From: Dromiciops gliroides
Taxonomy: Eukaryota > Chordata > Mammalia > Microbiotheria > Microbiotheriidae
DNA length: 64,000 bases
NCBI RefSeq assembly: GCF_019393635.1
Contig: NC_057867.1
Location: forward strand, 76,573,492-76,637,491
Direction: 5' to 3'
In this document: one piece after another, positions 11,859 to 23,540 of the stretch
Position numbering within the stretch: position 1 is the first letter of the stretch
How the letters are laid out: the number at the start of each line of letters is the position of its first letter
Notes under the pieces: generated by a model
Database searches by the model: none
The model's input: only the letters and a program-made list of their open reading frames with translations
Told to the model about the DNA's origin: nothing
Made by a program: the position numbers and the translations under genes

Positions 11859-13250
11859 GTTATATTATCAACCTTTAGAATATAGACTAAACAATCCAAA
11901 AAAACCTTTGTCAGTTTGGATAAGAAAACAAAATTCTAAAATCTGTTGCTTACAAGAAATACATTAAAAACAAAGATACACACACATGCATACAGACATA
12001 TACAGACACATATATAAATACATACTTTATATATAATATATACATACATCTACATAGATATATAAAGTGAGGGGATGAAAAATAAATTGCTTTGCATTAA
12101 ATGAATCCAAAAGGAGTCGCCATTATGCTATCAGACAAAACAAAAGTAAACCTTCAAAACATAAGAAGCATAAACAAAGAAATTATATTATGCTGAAAGG
12201 AAATGCAGACAATAAACCACTATCAGTAATAAACTTATATGCTCCAAATTCCCTAGCATCCACACTCATAAAAGAAACAATACTTGAGTTTCAGAAAGAC
12301 AATAGCAAGCACACATTTTAATATCCTGATATTTCTTTTAGATAAAAAGGGAAAATATGGATCTCAACACATTTTTGGAGAAACTATACTTAAAAGATTT
12401 ATGACATCTTCTACATAGGACACCAAAAGATTATAGATAGGCATTTCTCTACTCCACATGAGACTTTTATATAAATGGACCATGTTGCACAAGGGCACAA
12501 AAATATTACAAACAAATGTAAAAAGGCAAAAATAGTTAATACATCCTTTACACATCACAATGCAATAAAAATAGAAATTGGTTCAGGGGCCATAAACAAA
12601 AGATACAGACCCAAATTTAGACTTAACAATGAAAATTTAATAACAAGTATGTCAAAGAACAAGACACAGAAACCATGAAAAATTATGTAAAATAAAATGA
12701 TAAAGATGACACAACATACCAAAATTTCTGGGATGCTGCTAAAGCAGTTCTTAGTGCAAAATCATCTCCTTACAATTATACGTTAAGAAGACTTGACAGC
12801 ATTGGTGAAATGAATATGTATTTTTAAAAATTATAAAATCAACAAATAAACCTCAAATAAGAAGAAAAGATGAGATATTTAAAATTAGAGGGAAAAGAAA
12901 TAAATTATAAACAAAAATCCCATAGAAATGATAAATGAAACTAAAAGCTGGTTCTTAAAAAGATTAATAAAATTGATATGCCTTTAGCTAATTTTAATTA
13001 AAAAGAAGAAAGGAGAAAATCAAACCAACAAAATAGCAAATGATCAAGGTGAAATCACAGAAAACCCAGAGGAAATAAAAAGAATATTCAGAACATATTA
13101 TACATATTTAGATGGTAGCAAAACTGAGAACACAAAAGAAAGAGGTTATCTTAAAAATATAAAATATCCAAACTATCAGAAGACCAGCTAGAGATCTTAA
13201 ATAATCCAATTTCAGAAAAATATATAGATCTAGCTGTAAAGGAACTACCA

Positions 13251-13251
<1 letters not shown>

Positions 13252-13303
<52 letters not shown>

Positions 13304-13318
13304 TATGGGGGGGGAGGG
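13252..13318 (+). repeat. (GT)n microsatellite followed by a G-run
   Basis: About 22 GT units, an interrupted ATGTGTGTATG segment and an eight-G run, all inside the L1 relic. The Thr-His-repeat open frame on the minus strand across it is a by-product of the repeat. Confidence 0.95.
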
Positions 13319-13937
13319 GTACTGGTCTCACTGTATTCATAGGAGAATTCTATCAAACTTTTAAAAACAACCAGAATTATTTCAGAAAACAAATATACTC
13401 CTAACACCTAAACCACAGAAAGATAAACCACAGGAAAAAAATATAGGTCTATATTATTAATGAACATTGGTTCAAACATTTTAACACAAAAATTCTATCA
13501 AAAAGACTACAACAATTGATCCTAGAAATCATTCATTATGATCCAGTGGGATTTAGACTAGTGATTTAAGGATGATTAAACACAAGAAAAACAATCAATG
13601 TACTTATTTATATAAAAATCCAAAACATTCAAAACCACATGATCATCTCGATGGATCCAGAAAAAACCTATGACAAAATACAACATATTTTTATACTAAA
13701 CCCCCTACAAAGTATATACAAAATTAGACCTTTTTAATATCACAAAAAGCATCTATCTATAACCCAAAGCAAGTATCATATACAATGAAGATACACTAGA
13801 CCTTTTTACAATAAATATGGAATTGAAGTAAAGGATGCTTACTCTCTCCACTAGTATTTACTATAGCTCTGTAAATGTTAGCAACAGCAGTAATAAAATA
13901 AAAAGGAATAAAGATAGGTAAAGATGTGATAAAATCG

Positions 13938-13982
13938 TTCCTATATGGTGATGATATGATAATTTACTTAGAAAACCCTAGC
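13938..13982 (+). other. L1 reverse-transcriptase catalytic box relic
   Basis: Encodes Leu-Tyr-Gly-Asp-Asp-Met-Ile-Ile-Tyr-Leu-Glu-Asn-Pro. It matches the L1 box normally written (F/Y)-A-D-D-M, with Gly replacing Ala. It marks the RT position inside the L1 relic and supports the family call. Confidence 0.75.
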
Positions 13983-14670
13983 ATATCATCAGAGATAAAG
14001 TGACAATAACTTTAGCAAAGTTGTAGGCTACAAAATAAATCCTCAAAAATCAACAGCATTTATACATAACAGTAACAAAACACAACAATCAATAATAGAC
14101 AGGGAAATTCCATTTTTAAAAATTTCAAAATGCATAAAAATATCTGTGTATCAACTTCCCAAAACACATAAAAGACTTGTATAGATTCAATTAGGAAGTG
14201 CTCCTTCAATAAAGAACCATCTAAGTAGCATGAATGTCAGCACTCATAGCTAGTCTTTGTCAATATAATAAAAATAAGTGTTCCCAAAATTAATTTGTAC
14301 TTTTAATGTTGTATCACTAATGTTACCAAGGGAATACTTTGAAGAACTTAAATTTTAAAAATAATAACAAAATTCATTTGAAAAAAAAACTAAAGACCTA
14401 GAATATCAAAGCAAATTATTACAGAAAGGAGCACTTCTCGACCTTAAACTATATTATAAAGTGGCAGTGATCAAAACCATCTGGTTTTGGTTAAAGATCA
14501 GAGAGACAGACCTGAAACAGATTAGATAGGGGGATTCAGAAACAATAGAAATAAATAACTGAATATGTGATAAAGAAACTGCAAATTACCTAACCTTCCT
14601 AGAGAAAACGGCTAGAAAAGCTGGAAAGTATAGTGTGGAAGAAACTGGGCTTAGATGAACACCTTAGAAA

Positions 14671-14727
14671 AGGTACTCCTGAATCCAGGGCTGGTGCTTT
14701 ATGCACTGTGCCACCAAGGTGCCCCCA
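14671..14727 (-). mobile_element. tRNA-derived SINE, head-only fragment
   Basis: Reverse complement of the first 55 or so bases of the lineage SINE (gaatccagggctggtgcttt, cactgtgccaccaaggtgcc). The 3' half and poly(A) are missing, so it is 3'-truncated rather than 5'-truncated. It sits inside the L1 relic. Confidence 0.75.
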
Positions 14728-15168
14728 GGAGATATATTCTTAACCAAACAAGAAATAGAGGCAATTACAAGATTAAAAAAGAACTTTGATTACTTAAAAA
14801 TTGACAAGATTTTTCACAAACAATATGAATTAATCTGGGATAAAAAGGGAAGTGGTTTAATGGGGGAAAATCTTCATATCAAATGCCTTTCATAAGGTTT
14901 TGTCATTCAGAATACATACACTATTATATTTTTCTAAATACATATACTTATATCTCTATAAAACTAATAGACATTCTCCAATAGACAAATGGTCAAAAGA
15001 TATGAAAAAACAGTTGTCAAAAGAATTGCAAAGAATTCATGACCACAAGCAAAAATGCTCCAATCATTAATAATAAATGAAATGTAAATAAAAAAACATC
15101 CTGAGGTTTTACTTCACACCTTGTACATTTTCAAAAATGACCAAAAATAAGTCAAAAGTCAATGTTAG

Positions 15169-15860
15169 GAGGCCCTGGATTCAGGAGGACCTGAGTTCAA
15201 ATCTGCCTCATATACTTGAAACTGTGGGGACCAATTTTTAATTGGGGAGTGTTAGCTAAGCGGCTCGCCACAATATTGGAGCAAGGAAGGAGACCAGCAG
15301 CCTCCCTAAAGACAGAGCAGGATATATTTAACAAGAACGAACTAAAACAACACAAACAGGATCAGTAGAATCAAGGGAAAGGAAATAAAATTGGAAAAGG
15401 GAAATTATACAACCTGAACAACACAACTGCCCAGGAATCAGCTGAGAACACACAGCAGCGTCCTGTCGCCTTCCAGCTTCAAGCTAGAATGGCAACTTCC
15501 CAGCAGACCCCAGGCTGACCACACACAGCCCCCCAGCCAAGTGGCTGGCTGCTCTGACAGTCACATGACTGTCCTCACTGGGCTTCCAATCATTATAATT
15601 TTGCCAGGCCCATGTAGGCGTTGGCGAGTGGTGATGACATGAGGTGCCAGTGCCATGGCAACGGCTACAACCAGTGGGTAGTGCACTGTGCCATTTACAG
15701 AGCCCCAGAGGCCAGTGTATGCGCTGAGGTTTTTTATTTTTTTTTTAATTCTAGCCATAAGATGGGGTCATAAAAACCTCAAATAACAATTAATTCTTTA
15801 CAACACTTACTAGCTGTGTGACCTTGAGAAAGTCACTTAACCCTCACTGCCCTGCAAAAA
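15169..15860 (+). mobile_element. tRNA-derived SINE interrupted by a solo LTR
   Basis: SINE halves at 15169-15222 (ggccctggattcaggaggac) and 15803-15860 (acacttactagctgtgtgac to gcaaaaaaataaaaa) are separated by an LTR. The 5' end is truncated by about 40 bases. Flanks aatgttag (before) and attgttag (after) look like the target duplication in the host L1. Confidence 0.8.
15223..15802 (-). mobile_element. solo LTR of an endogenous retrovirus, 580 bp
   Basis: Bounded by TG and CA (TGTGGGGACC at the left, CTTTACA at the right). It is the only non-SINE sequence between the two SINE halves and is GC-richer than its surroundings. Flanking aaac (left) and acac (right) are a probable 4-bp duplication, which would suit a gammaretrovirus-like source. 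Minus orientation is inferred because the minus strand ends in TTGGTCCCCACA, a common LTR end, and has a TTAAATATAT TATA-like element at about 15325. No internal viral genes remain. Class is uncertain. Confidence 0.65.
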
Positions 15861-16599
15861 AATAAAAAATAAATTAAAATTTAAAAATCATTGTTAGGGG
15901 CTTGGGGTTGTAGAAAGATAGGCACAATGATATATTATTATTGGACTTGTAAAATGGTACAAGCATTTTGGAAAGAAATTAAGAATTATGAAAATATAGT
16001 GATTAAGATGCTTATACCCTTTGAATCACAGATTCTTGTCACCAGGCTTATACCTCAAGGAGATTCACTGGTAAGAAAAAAATCCCTATAAACTCCAAAA
16101 TTTTATAGCATCACTTTTTGTAATAGCTAAGAACTGGAAACCAAGTAGATGCTCATCAAATTGCAGCACATGAGTATAATAGAATATTACTGTGCTGTAA
16201 GAAAAATGTGTGATGACTATAGAGAAGCACAGAAAAATCTATATGAATTTGCACAGAGTGAAATAAGCAGGGCCAAAAAATAAATGTGCAAAGTAAATGG
16301 AAAAAGACACCCCCCCAAATCAAGAGCAAATGCAACAAAATTATAAAGATCAAATAAAGCTTGGAATGAAAAGATATGTGAAGAAACTCCCCAACCTGTC
16401 CTTTCATGGAGGTAGGGAGTCTATAAAAAAGCACATTTTTTCAGATTTTTTAATGTATCAATTAGTTGTACTGACTGCTTTTCCTTCTAGATAAAATACA
16501 ATTTATCACATGGGATAGTTCCCTGGGAGAGGAAGGAGGAGGGATTCATGGCATGCTACGGTAACATAACAAACAGAAAACATCAATAAAAAGATTTGC

Positions 16600-17020
16600 A
16601 AAAAGAATGAAAGTAGAAAGAAACCTGCTCAGATCTCCGAGAAACAGAAAAAATCCACTGGTGACCTCCTCAAAGAGACTCCAAAACGAAATTCTAGAAT
16701 GTTCACTCAAAGCTTTCGAGTCAATGAAACCATACTGGAAGTGGCCAAAAAGAAGTACTTTGAGTGCTGAAGAAATACAGGATAAAACATACAATTTAGC
16801 AGCCTATAAAAGAGCAGAAAGCTTGGAATAATAGTATTCTAGAAGATAAAGGATATAGGATTACATTCAGAAATAATTTACTCAGCAAAACTGAACATAA
16901 TCCTATATGGAAAAATGGATTTTTAATTAAATAAATGACTTCCACGTATGCCTGATGAAAAGAATAAAGCTGTGTTGAAATCTTGAGGCTTAGACACAGG
17001 AGTGAAGAGAAACATATAAA
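16600..17020 (+). repeat. unclassified retroelement-like segment
   Basis: Follows the L1 3' end. The 74-codon frame at 16607-16831 and the A-rich text after it (ttcagaaataatttactcag, then aatggatttttaattaaata) feel repeat-like and not unique, but I cannot name the family. Confidence 0.3.
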
Positions 17021-17025
17021 GGCAA

Positions 17026-17170
17026 GGGGGCAGCTAGGTGGTCCAGTGGATAAAGCATGAGCCCTGAATTCAGGAGGACCAGAGTTCAAATCCAGCCTCT
17101 GACACTTGACACTTACTAGCTGTGTGACCCTGAGCAAGCCACTTATTCCTCATTGCCCTGCAAAAACAAA
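17026..17170 (+). mobile_element. tRNA-derived SINE
   Basis: Near full-length lineage SINE (gggggcagctaggtggtcca to ttcctcattgccctgcaaaa). It differs from the consensus in several places, so it is an older copy. Confidence 0.9.
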
Positions 17171-17487
17171 TAAACAATATTGTAGAGGTGGAGATTCATG
17201 ACTGGACTCAATGACTATGCTCTGAGGGCCCTATAAGCATAGAGATTCTGAGTCTCAAACCAAATGCCCAGGAAAAAACACACTACTCTAGCCTCTATCA
17301 TCTGAGCTGTGCAGGATATAGCAGGACTGCCACCTCCTTTGATCTGGACATTGTGGCCAAGATGGCACTAGCTTTGCTGACTCATTATGACAATACACTA
17401 AAACACAAGAGTCAAATGAAATGATGAAGAGAAAGTCCCTTTGTAAACCTTAACCTGCTATATAAATGTGAGCTAGTCAAAGTAGAA

Positions 17488-17578
17488 ATAGAAGTAGTAG
17501 TAGTAGTTGGAGGAGTAGGAGGAGGAGGAAGAGGAGGTGGAGGAGGAGGAGGGGTGGTGGGGGTGGTGGTAGTAATAC
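17488..17578 (+). repeat. (AGT)n-(GGA)n-(GGT)n purine-rich trinucleotide array
   Basis: About 90 bp of related trinucleotides passing from AGT to GGA to GGT. The minus-strand Thr/Pro frame across it is a repeat artefact. Confidence 0.9.
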
Positions 17579-17579
17579 T

Positions 17580-18075
17580 GTAGGACAAGAACATCCTCTT
17601 TCAGGCAAATAGTAAACTTTACAACATATTTACAAAAGGATACTCAATTAATTTAAAAAATGTTGATGACACAGCTCAGTATTTAGTAATATACTTCCTT
17701 AATGTATTCTTTATAATGTATATCTTTGCATCCCATTGTTTTAGAGTCCATCTGTTCTATAATTTGGAATTTGAGTTAGATGTATAAATAGATACATATA
17801 TGTCAAGGACTACAGCAAGTAGAGAGCAGGGTAGTATCAAACCTGTAGTAGGGTGGGTACAACTGCTCTTAAGTAACTCACCTAGCTTATCTGCATCTGC
17901 TTTCTCCCTCCAAGCCTAAACATAAATACAAAGGAAGGAGCCCCACAAATGGATGATATAGATGCCAAAGGTCTTCTATTTTAATTTTAGGGGGTATTAC
18001 TAAGGAGGAAAGGACACCGGCTATTTTTGGTAGACATTCAACCAAGAAACCAGGCTGGGGAGAAGCTTATCAGTC
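17580..18075. other. no recognisable feature
   Basis: No repeat family or coding feature was recognised. Confidence 0.4.
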
Positions 18076-18079
18076 TTGT

Positions 18080-18268
18080 AGGGATGAAGATCTGGGTTCT
18101 AGCTGAGCCTCTGACACATACTGGTTATATATGGCCCTAAAAAGTCACATATCATCTCAGTCATTCTCCAAGAGTTAAAACTGCAGGGACAGGTGCTGAT
18201 CTGCAGTGGCAGAGGGTGTTCTTTCCCTGGGGACTTCCTTACACTGATGAAATAACAGGTTTAGACTA
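18080..18268 (+). mobile_element. CORE-SINE with marsupial-type tail
   Basis: Starts tgaagatctgggttctagct and passes a gtcacatatcatctcagtca segment. Its tail is ttaaaactgcagggacaggt, gctgatctgcagtggcagag and acactgatgaaataacaggt, recurrent in marsupial MIR-related SINEs. Confidence 0.6.
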
Positions 18269-18364
18269 GAACATTAAAAAAAGATTTTCTTGTCTTATTA
18301 ATGAATAATTCTCTGCAGTCTTAGAGACATGTTCAAGTTGCCAGTTTCTAGTGAGTCAAGTTAT

Positions 18365-18485
18365 GAGCAACAAAGAGGTTAAATAAGTTGCCCACAGTTG
18401 TACAGAGCCAGTGGTACTGGGAAGAGGAAAATTTGGGATTTCTTTTCTCTATTTTTATTTGTCTTCCACTAGGCCACACTTCCTC
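18365..18485 (-). mobile_element. MIR-class SINE, antisense
   Basis: Complement of MIR: caaagaggttaaataagttg, cccacagttgtacagagcca, then ccactaggccacactt at the head side. Confidence 0.55.
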
Positions 18486-18489
18486 TGAA

Positions 18490-19350
18490 GTGAAGCTCCA
18501 TTTTTTGGAAGTGTTCTTACTTCTTGAAATGTTCTTTGCAGTATTTTTGTAACAATCAGCTAATGAGTCCCAACCCACACAGTAATCTTAATACCCACAC
18601 AACCAGCCAGAGTCCTTTCATGATCTAAAATTGTCATAATTAATTTGGAATTCAAATTAACTATATTAATGTGATAACACTTCTGCCTGAACTATAAGAG
18701 AAAAACGTCTACCAAAGACTTCCTTCCTACAGAGTTACTGAAAACCCCCATTTGTATACCACATTAATACAGGAATACCTCAGTAATGGGGAGTTTCTAA
18801 GAACTGAACTCCCAATAATCTTAGCAGCATCGAGAATGCCTGAAACATTATGTATACTAAAGTGTATACCTTTGGAGAATCTATTTTTCCCAATTTAGAA
18901 GTGATTTGATAGTTTTATTTTTTTCCTTCCTGAACTTTTCTTCATTCTTAAAAAAAATTAAAAAGTCTATTAGAACATCTCTTACTGTGAAACTTTTTTT
19001 AAAATCTTAGAAATCTTTAGCATTTACATAGAGCACCATTCCCATCTACAATGACCTCATCTTTCCTCTCTGCCATTCTCTTTAGGAATTAAATCAAATT
19101 TTATCTTCACAAAAAGCCTTTAAGTTCTATGAGGGCAAAATTACATTAGTATATATTCCCTAGTCTCACTGTGACACTGAGATGACCCTGGGTTCTCAAA
19201 GATTATGCCAGTAGAGTGTAGTATCTAGCAGGCTCTCCAATGCTGGAAAGGATTAAAGTGTAGACAGACAAATAAAGTATCAGCTTTTCAAGTTCCAGCC
19301 CAGCTAAATATAGAGAGGAATATCACCTATCATCCATCCATTTGTTTTTG
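18490..19350. other. no recognisable feature
   Basis: AT-rich DNA. I see nothing I can assign. Confidence 0.4.
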
Positions 19351-19363
19351 GCTATGGAAACCC

Positions 19364-19677
19364 ATGGGGCAGCTACGTGGAACACTGAATAGAGCACTGG
19401 CCCGGAATTTGGGAGGACCTGAGTTCAAATCTCACCTCAGACACTTACTAGATGTCTGACTCTGGGCAAGTCACTTAGTCCCAAGTGTCTTAAAATATCT
19501 GGGGCCATCTCCAGTCATCCAGATCTATAACTTGCCACTGGATCCAAATGGCTCTGGAGAAAAATGAGGTTGGTGACTTTTCTCAGCCCTCCCTCACTTG
19601 AATCCAATTCAGCACAAGTCATGACATAACCCCTACATCATGGTCCTCTTTGAGAAAGAAGGACAAAAAAAAACACA
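19364..19677 (+). mobile_element. composite SINE: tRNA-derived head plus LINE-shared tail
   Basis: The first 130 bp match the lineage SINE (ggggcagctacgtggaacac). About 180 bp then follow that the other copies lack (atctggggccatctccagtc, actggatccaaatggctctg, tcctctttgagaaagaagga), ending in an A-rich tail. A near-perfect target duplication, ATGGAAACCC at 19354-19363 and ATGGCAACCC at 19678-19687, shows the whole unit moved together. The last 30 bases match the end of the LINE at 33251-33767. Confidence 0.8.
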
Positions 19678-19689
19678 ATGGCAACCCCT

Positions 19690-20435
19690 GAAACCAAGAA
19701 GACTATTAAATGACCCCTAGTCGTATATATTGTGAAGTGATGATGACAAAGATGGCCAAGGGTGCTTAGAATCCCATAGTTTCTACAGTCAATAAGTAGT
19801 CATTTGGATGTTAGTAATCAAAGCATGAGATCCTTATCCAGTGACTGAAGGGACTGATGTCAATCATCAGTCTCACAATAAATAAAACCAGAAGCCTCAA
19901 CTGTAGAGTGAAGAAGCACTGGTTCCAATATCTAACTGAAGCTCTAACATGACATCTGTACAAATCTCTCTCTATGCTGCAGCTTCCTCATCTACAAAAA
20001 GAGATAACCACTGGGGTCCATTGTAGCTCTAAACCTAAAACAAAGGTTGGAAGTAACAGCTCAATGAAAGCATGCCTCACAGGTTCTGCTTGGAAATGGG
20101 GTACGAAAGGAATTGGCAAAGCTGGAATTACTGGGTGCCAAAAGCATCACTTCACAGGACATGATTATTTTTATTTGTATTTTTTTAACCAAAATGCTCA
20201 TGATAAGCATTTGCAAAAAAGACTATAATGAACATAAGAACATCTTATGCACAAATATCTGTGGCAGAAAATCAGGAGACATAAGAACTTTAATGTGAAT
20301 TAGGTATAACTCTACAAATTATGTAAACATATATATATATATAAATTTTCAATTACATTAAAGAAAAGATGGGAATGGAGAGCAACACAAGGATTTTGAT
20401 TCATCTTTACCCCTGAAGAAAGCACCATTTTTACT
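19690..20435. other. mostly unassigned; short MIR-like piece and (AT)n
   Basis: At 19965-20045 the text agcttcctcatctacaaaaa then ccattgtagctctaaaccta resembles a MIR-class tail. An (AT)n run lies at 20328-20343. The rest is unassigned. Confidence 0.4.
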
Positions 20436-20439
20436 AGAC

Positions 20440-20740
20440 ATATATTAAGTGCTTAATATCTGCCAGATATTTAATGTAAAAAAACAAGTTTTAAAAAGCC
20501 AACTCTAGTCCCTGTCTTCAAGGAACACATATTCTAATGGAGGTGACAAAATATAAAAATTAGATATATACAACATATATTTAGGGTAAATGGAAGGTAA
20601 ACTGAGAGGACAAGGAACTAGAAATTGGGTTAATAAGAAAGGCTTCTTGTGGAAGGTGAGCACTGAGTTAAGTCTTGAAGGAAGCCAGGCAAACAAAAAG
20701 CAGAGGTGAGAGGGCAGAAGAAAGGCCATGAGAAGGGTCC
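20440..20740 (-). mobile_element. L2 LINE fragment, antisense
   Basis: Complement of the L2 3' half: attaagtgcttaatatctgc, ctagtccctgtcttcaagga, aaaggcttcttgtggaaggt and agtcttgaaggaagccaggc in the expected order. Minus-strand open frames here are L2 remnants. Confidence 0.65.
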
Positions 20741-21015
20741 AGTGTTTTTAGAGGCTTTATTTTTTAAAACATCAAAACAAAACCTCAGTGAATAGATATA
20801 TGCCCTGAATGAGGAATTCACTACTTCCTTCTTAGGGGTGACAGATCCCATTCCCAAGAAGCCTACACAGAAAATCAAGTAGTAATAATCACAAAGGGAG
20901 AAAACATCCTGGGCCATAGTCTTCTCTTTCTTCAGTCATATCAAATGCCAACCTTACCAAGTGGCACTGCTAGTTTTCTAAGAGATTTTCTTAACCCTCT
21001 TTAAGAAAATAACTA

Positions 21016-21167
21016 CAGCTAGGTGGCGCAGTGGATAAAGCACCGGCCCTGGATTCAGGAGGACCTGAGTTCAAATCCGGCCTCAGACACTTGACACTTA
21101 CTAGCTGTGTGACCCTGGGCAAGTCACTTAACCCTCGTTGCCCCTGCCCCCCCCCAAAAAAAAGAAG
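21016..21167 (+). mobile_element. tRNA-derived SINE
   Basis: Close to consensus (cagctaggtggcgcagtgga to aaccctcgttgcccctgccc, then C-run and A-tail). The leading G run is missing. Confidence 0.9.
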
Positions 21168-21169
21168 TG

Positions 21170-21885
21170 TCCAGTTAAGGCTGAACCTAGAAGGATCACA
21201 CAGCAGGAAAAGAAGTTTGGTGAATCATCTAGTTAGGCTTTGACCAATGCAACATCCAGGTGTGGATCATAGCAGGAGATGAGGCCAGATTATTCCTCTA
21301 GAAGGTGGTGCCTAGTCTTAGTCTCTACACTTAGCACCAAGTCAGATATCTAGGCTTACCACATCATCCAGCAGTAGGAGCATGAAACATAAGCCAATCA
21401 TAAGCTGCCAATCCAGAAAGTGAAGCTAAGGATATGAGTAAACAGACAAAAGGCACAATGAAGAAATACCTTGTACTAGAAGCCTAAGAAGTAAGCCCAG
21501 AATCAGAGAATACCTTCACAAGTCCAAGCACAATTTCAGAAAAAAACACAATCTCTTTCTCTCTCTTGGGTACCACACACATGCAAACACACACATGGGG
21601 CATTATGTAGAAATACATGAATCAAGCAAAGAGACAGGAATAGAGGTGTTTAAGACAGGGTGGGTGAAAGAATAGTCCTAAGTGAAATAAATTCCAGTGC
21701 TGGATAGGGGACCATATAGAGGATATTAAAAAAAGAAAGAACAACTGAAAAAAAAAAGCCTAGGATAGGAAGTGGGGCAAGGCAAAGCAAGGCTAAAACA
21801 TGGCAGAAACAGGCTGCTCCATTTATTGATAATAAGTGTTAATAAAATTCCTTTTTTGTCACCTTTTATTTGTAAAGAGAGAGAG
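21170..21885. other. no recognisable feature
   Basis: No named repeat was recognised. A short (CA)-rich patch lies near 21570-21595. Confidence 0.4.
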
Positions 21886-21889
21886 GCAA

Positions 21890-22800
21890 AGAAAGAAAAA
21901 ACATACAAGAAGAAAGGGTGGAGGGAAATAAATAACAATGATAACTGAACAAAAACGTTGAACTCATCCATAAAACAGAACAAGATAAATGGATAATGTG
22001 GATTAGAAAAGAGAATCTGACACTACTTTGATTACAAGAAACATTTGAAACATAAAGATTCACAAAGACTTAAAATGAGGGGTTGGCGTTGAGTCCATTA
22101 TATTTCCACAAAGCATGACTAACAATTGATTTCACATAAGGCTCTACTAAAAAGAGATATGATAGAAAAGGATAAACAAGGAAATGATGTTATGCTTAAA
22201 AGTACCATTGACATAAAATCTGCATCAAAACTTAATATATATGCACTAAACAGCATAGTATCTAAAGAAATAAAGGATAAATTAATGAAAAAGCAAGGAG
22301 AAAAAGACAGTAAAATTATAAAAGTGGTAGCATCAACATACCCCTTTGACTTTCACACATGGAAATACCTAACCAAAAGATAAATAAAAAAGAAATTTAA
22401 AATGTAAATAGAACTTTAGAAAAAATAGCAATCCAACTCTGACAATTATTGAATGGGAACAGGAATGAGTTTACATATTTCTAAGCCATGTATGGCACCT
22501 TTACAAACACTGATCATGTATTAGGGTCTTGTACTGTAACATTAAACACCAACACAAATGCAGAAAAGCAGAAATATTAAACAGAATTTACTGATCAACC
22601 TATAAATAGCCATATGAAAAAATCTTACAATTACAAAAAATTAGAAAAAAAAACCAAATTAAAGTAACTATGAGGTTTCGTCTAACATCCATCCAATTAC
22701 CAATAAGGAAAACAACTAACATTGGAGATTCCCTCAGAAAACAGGTAAACTATATAGGCATAAAAAAGGAACAATGATGAAATATACCTTGTAGATATGT
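21890..22800 (+). mobile_element. L1 LINE, endonuclease region joined to a 3' piece
   Basis: From about 22020 the sense frame resembles L1 endonuclease (QETFET-like start, then KLNIYALNS at about 22229-22255, matching the L1 'NIYAPN' position). Near 22600 it jumps to the far 3' segment (catatgaaaaaatcttacaa then aactatgaggtttcgtctaa). The intervening 2 to 3 kb of RT are absent, so this is an internally deleted relic. Confidence 0.6.
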
Positions 22801-23039
22801 TAATAAAAGGGTGTAGGCAATCAGGGCTACAGTTTTGTAATAGGCAAAGTTTCCCAGACCAGAAGTCCCAGGACAAGATAGTATACAGCTAAGTTCTGAG
22901 GTGGGCATCCCAGGTCAGGAGGAATGAATTACAAACCTCAACACTGGAAGCATACAGGGCCCCACCCATCCTTGCCAAACAAAAGTCTCACACATGACAT
23001 CATCAGTAAATAATAATCCAGCCTCATTTGCATTTCATT

Positions 23040-23340
23040 CTGTGATAGCACTATTAGGAAATTTATCCTTTTTTAAAGTTGAAACTTCTGAATGCTCTTA
23101 ATGCTCTCCTCTGGGGTCAAAAAGAACAAGTATAATTCCTCTTCCACAGAACAGCCTTTCAAATACCTGAAGGCAGCTTTTGAGCCCCAACTAAATCATC
23201 TCTCCTTTGGCCTAAATAAATATCAGAATTCCTTTGAATTATCCTTGTGGGACATAGTCTCTTCACAATCCTAGTTGCCTTCCTCTAGACACACTCCAAT
23301 TTGTCAATGTTCACCAAAACATTTAGCAGATTTGGATATA
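23040..23340 (-). mobile_element. CR1/L3 LINE 3' region, antisense
   Basis: The plus strand follows the CR1 complement in order: ctcctctggggtcaaaaaga, ttcctcttccacagaacagc, tgccttcctctagacacact and ccaatttgtcaatgttcacc. Confidence 0.7.
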
Positions 23341-23364
23341 ATATAGTAAGTATTATAGATGAGT

Positions 23365-23540
23365 GTATTCATTAATTGCTTACTATGTGACAGGCACAAT
23401 GCCACCTATTGAGGGTATAAATACAAGCAAAGCAGTCTTTTCTCTCAGGAAGAGACAGATGACAGCCTAAATGGAGAAGGCATGATGTGGAGATGCCATG
23501 GTAGAGGACACTAGCATTATTACCTCCCTCCTTTTGGACA
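23365..23540 (-). mobile_element. L2 LINE 3' end, antisense
   Basis: Reads attgcttactatgtgacagg, cacaatgccacctattgagg and gtcttttctctcaggaagag, the complement of the L2 terminus. Confidence 0.6.

Larger units (their letters stand above)
11900..16597 (+). mobile_element. L1 LINE, long ORF2 relic from endonuclease to 3' end
   Basis: About 4.7 kb of decayed L1 in sense. The endonuclease part shows VINLYAPN near 12230. The reverse-transcriptase part shows IISMDPEKTYDKIQHIF near 13650 and the catalytic LYGDDMIIYLENP at about 13941-13979 (Tyr-Gly-Asp-Asp where mammalian L1 normally has Phe-Ala-Asp-Asp). The C-terminal part (15900-16280) includes an Ile-Glu-Tyr-Tyr-Cys-Ala-Val-like remnant near 16180. 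The 3' UTR ends with catcaataaaaagattt at about 16580-16597. Many stops and indels make it inactive. It hosts a (GT)n array, a SINE head fragment, a SINE and a solo LTR. Confidence 0.8.

Noticed and set aside
13108-13407. 99-codon minus-strand frame with Thr-His repeats
   Set aside because: Produced by the (GT)n array inside the L1 relic.
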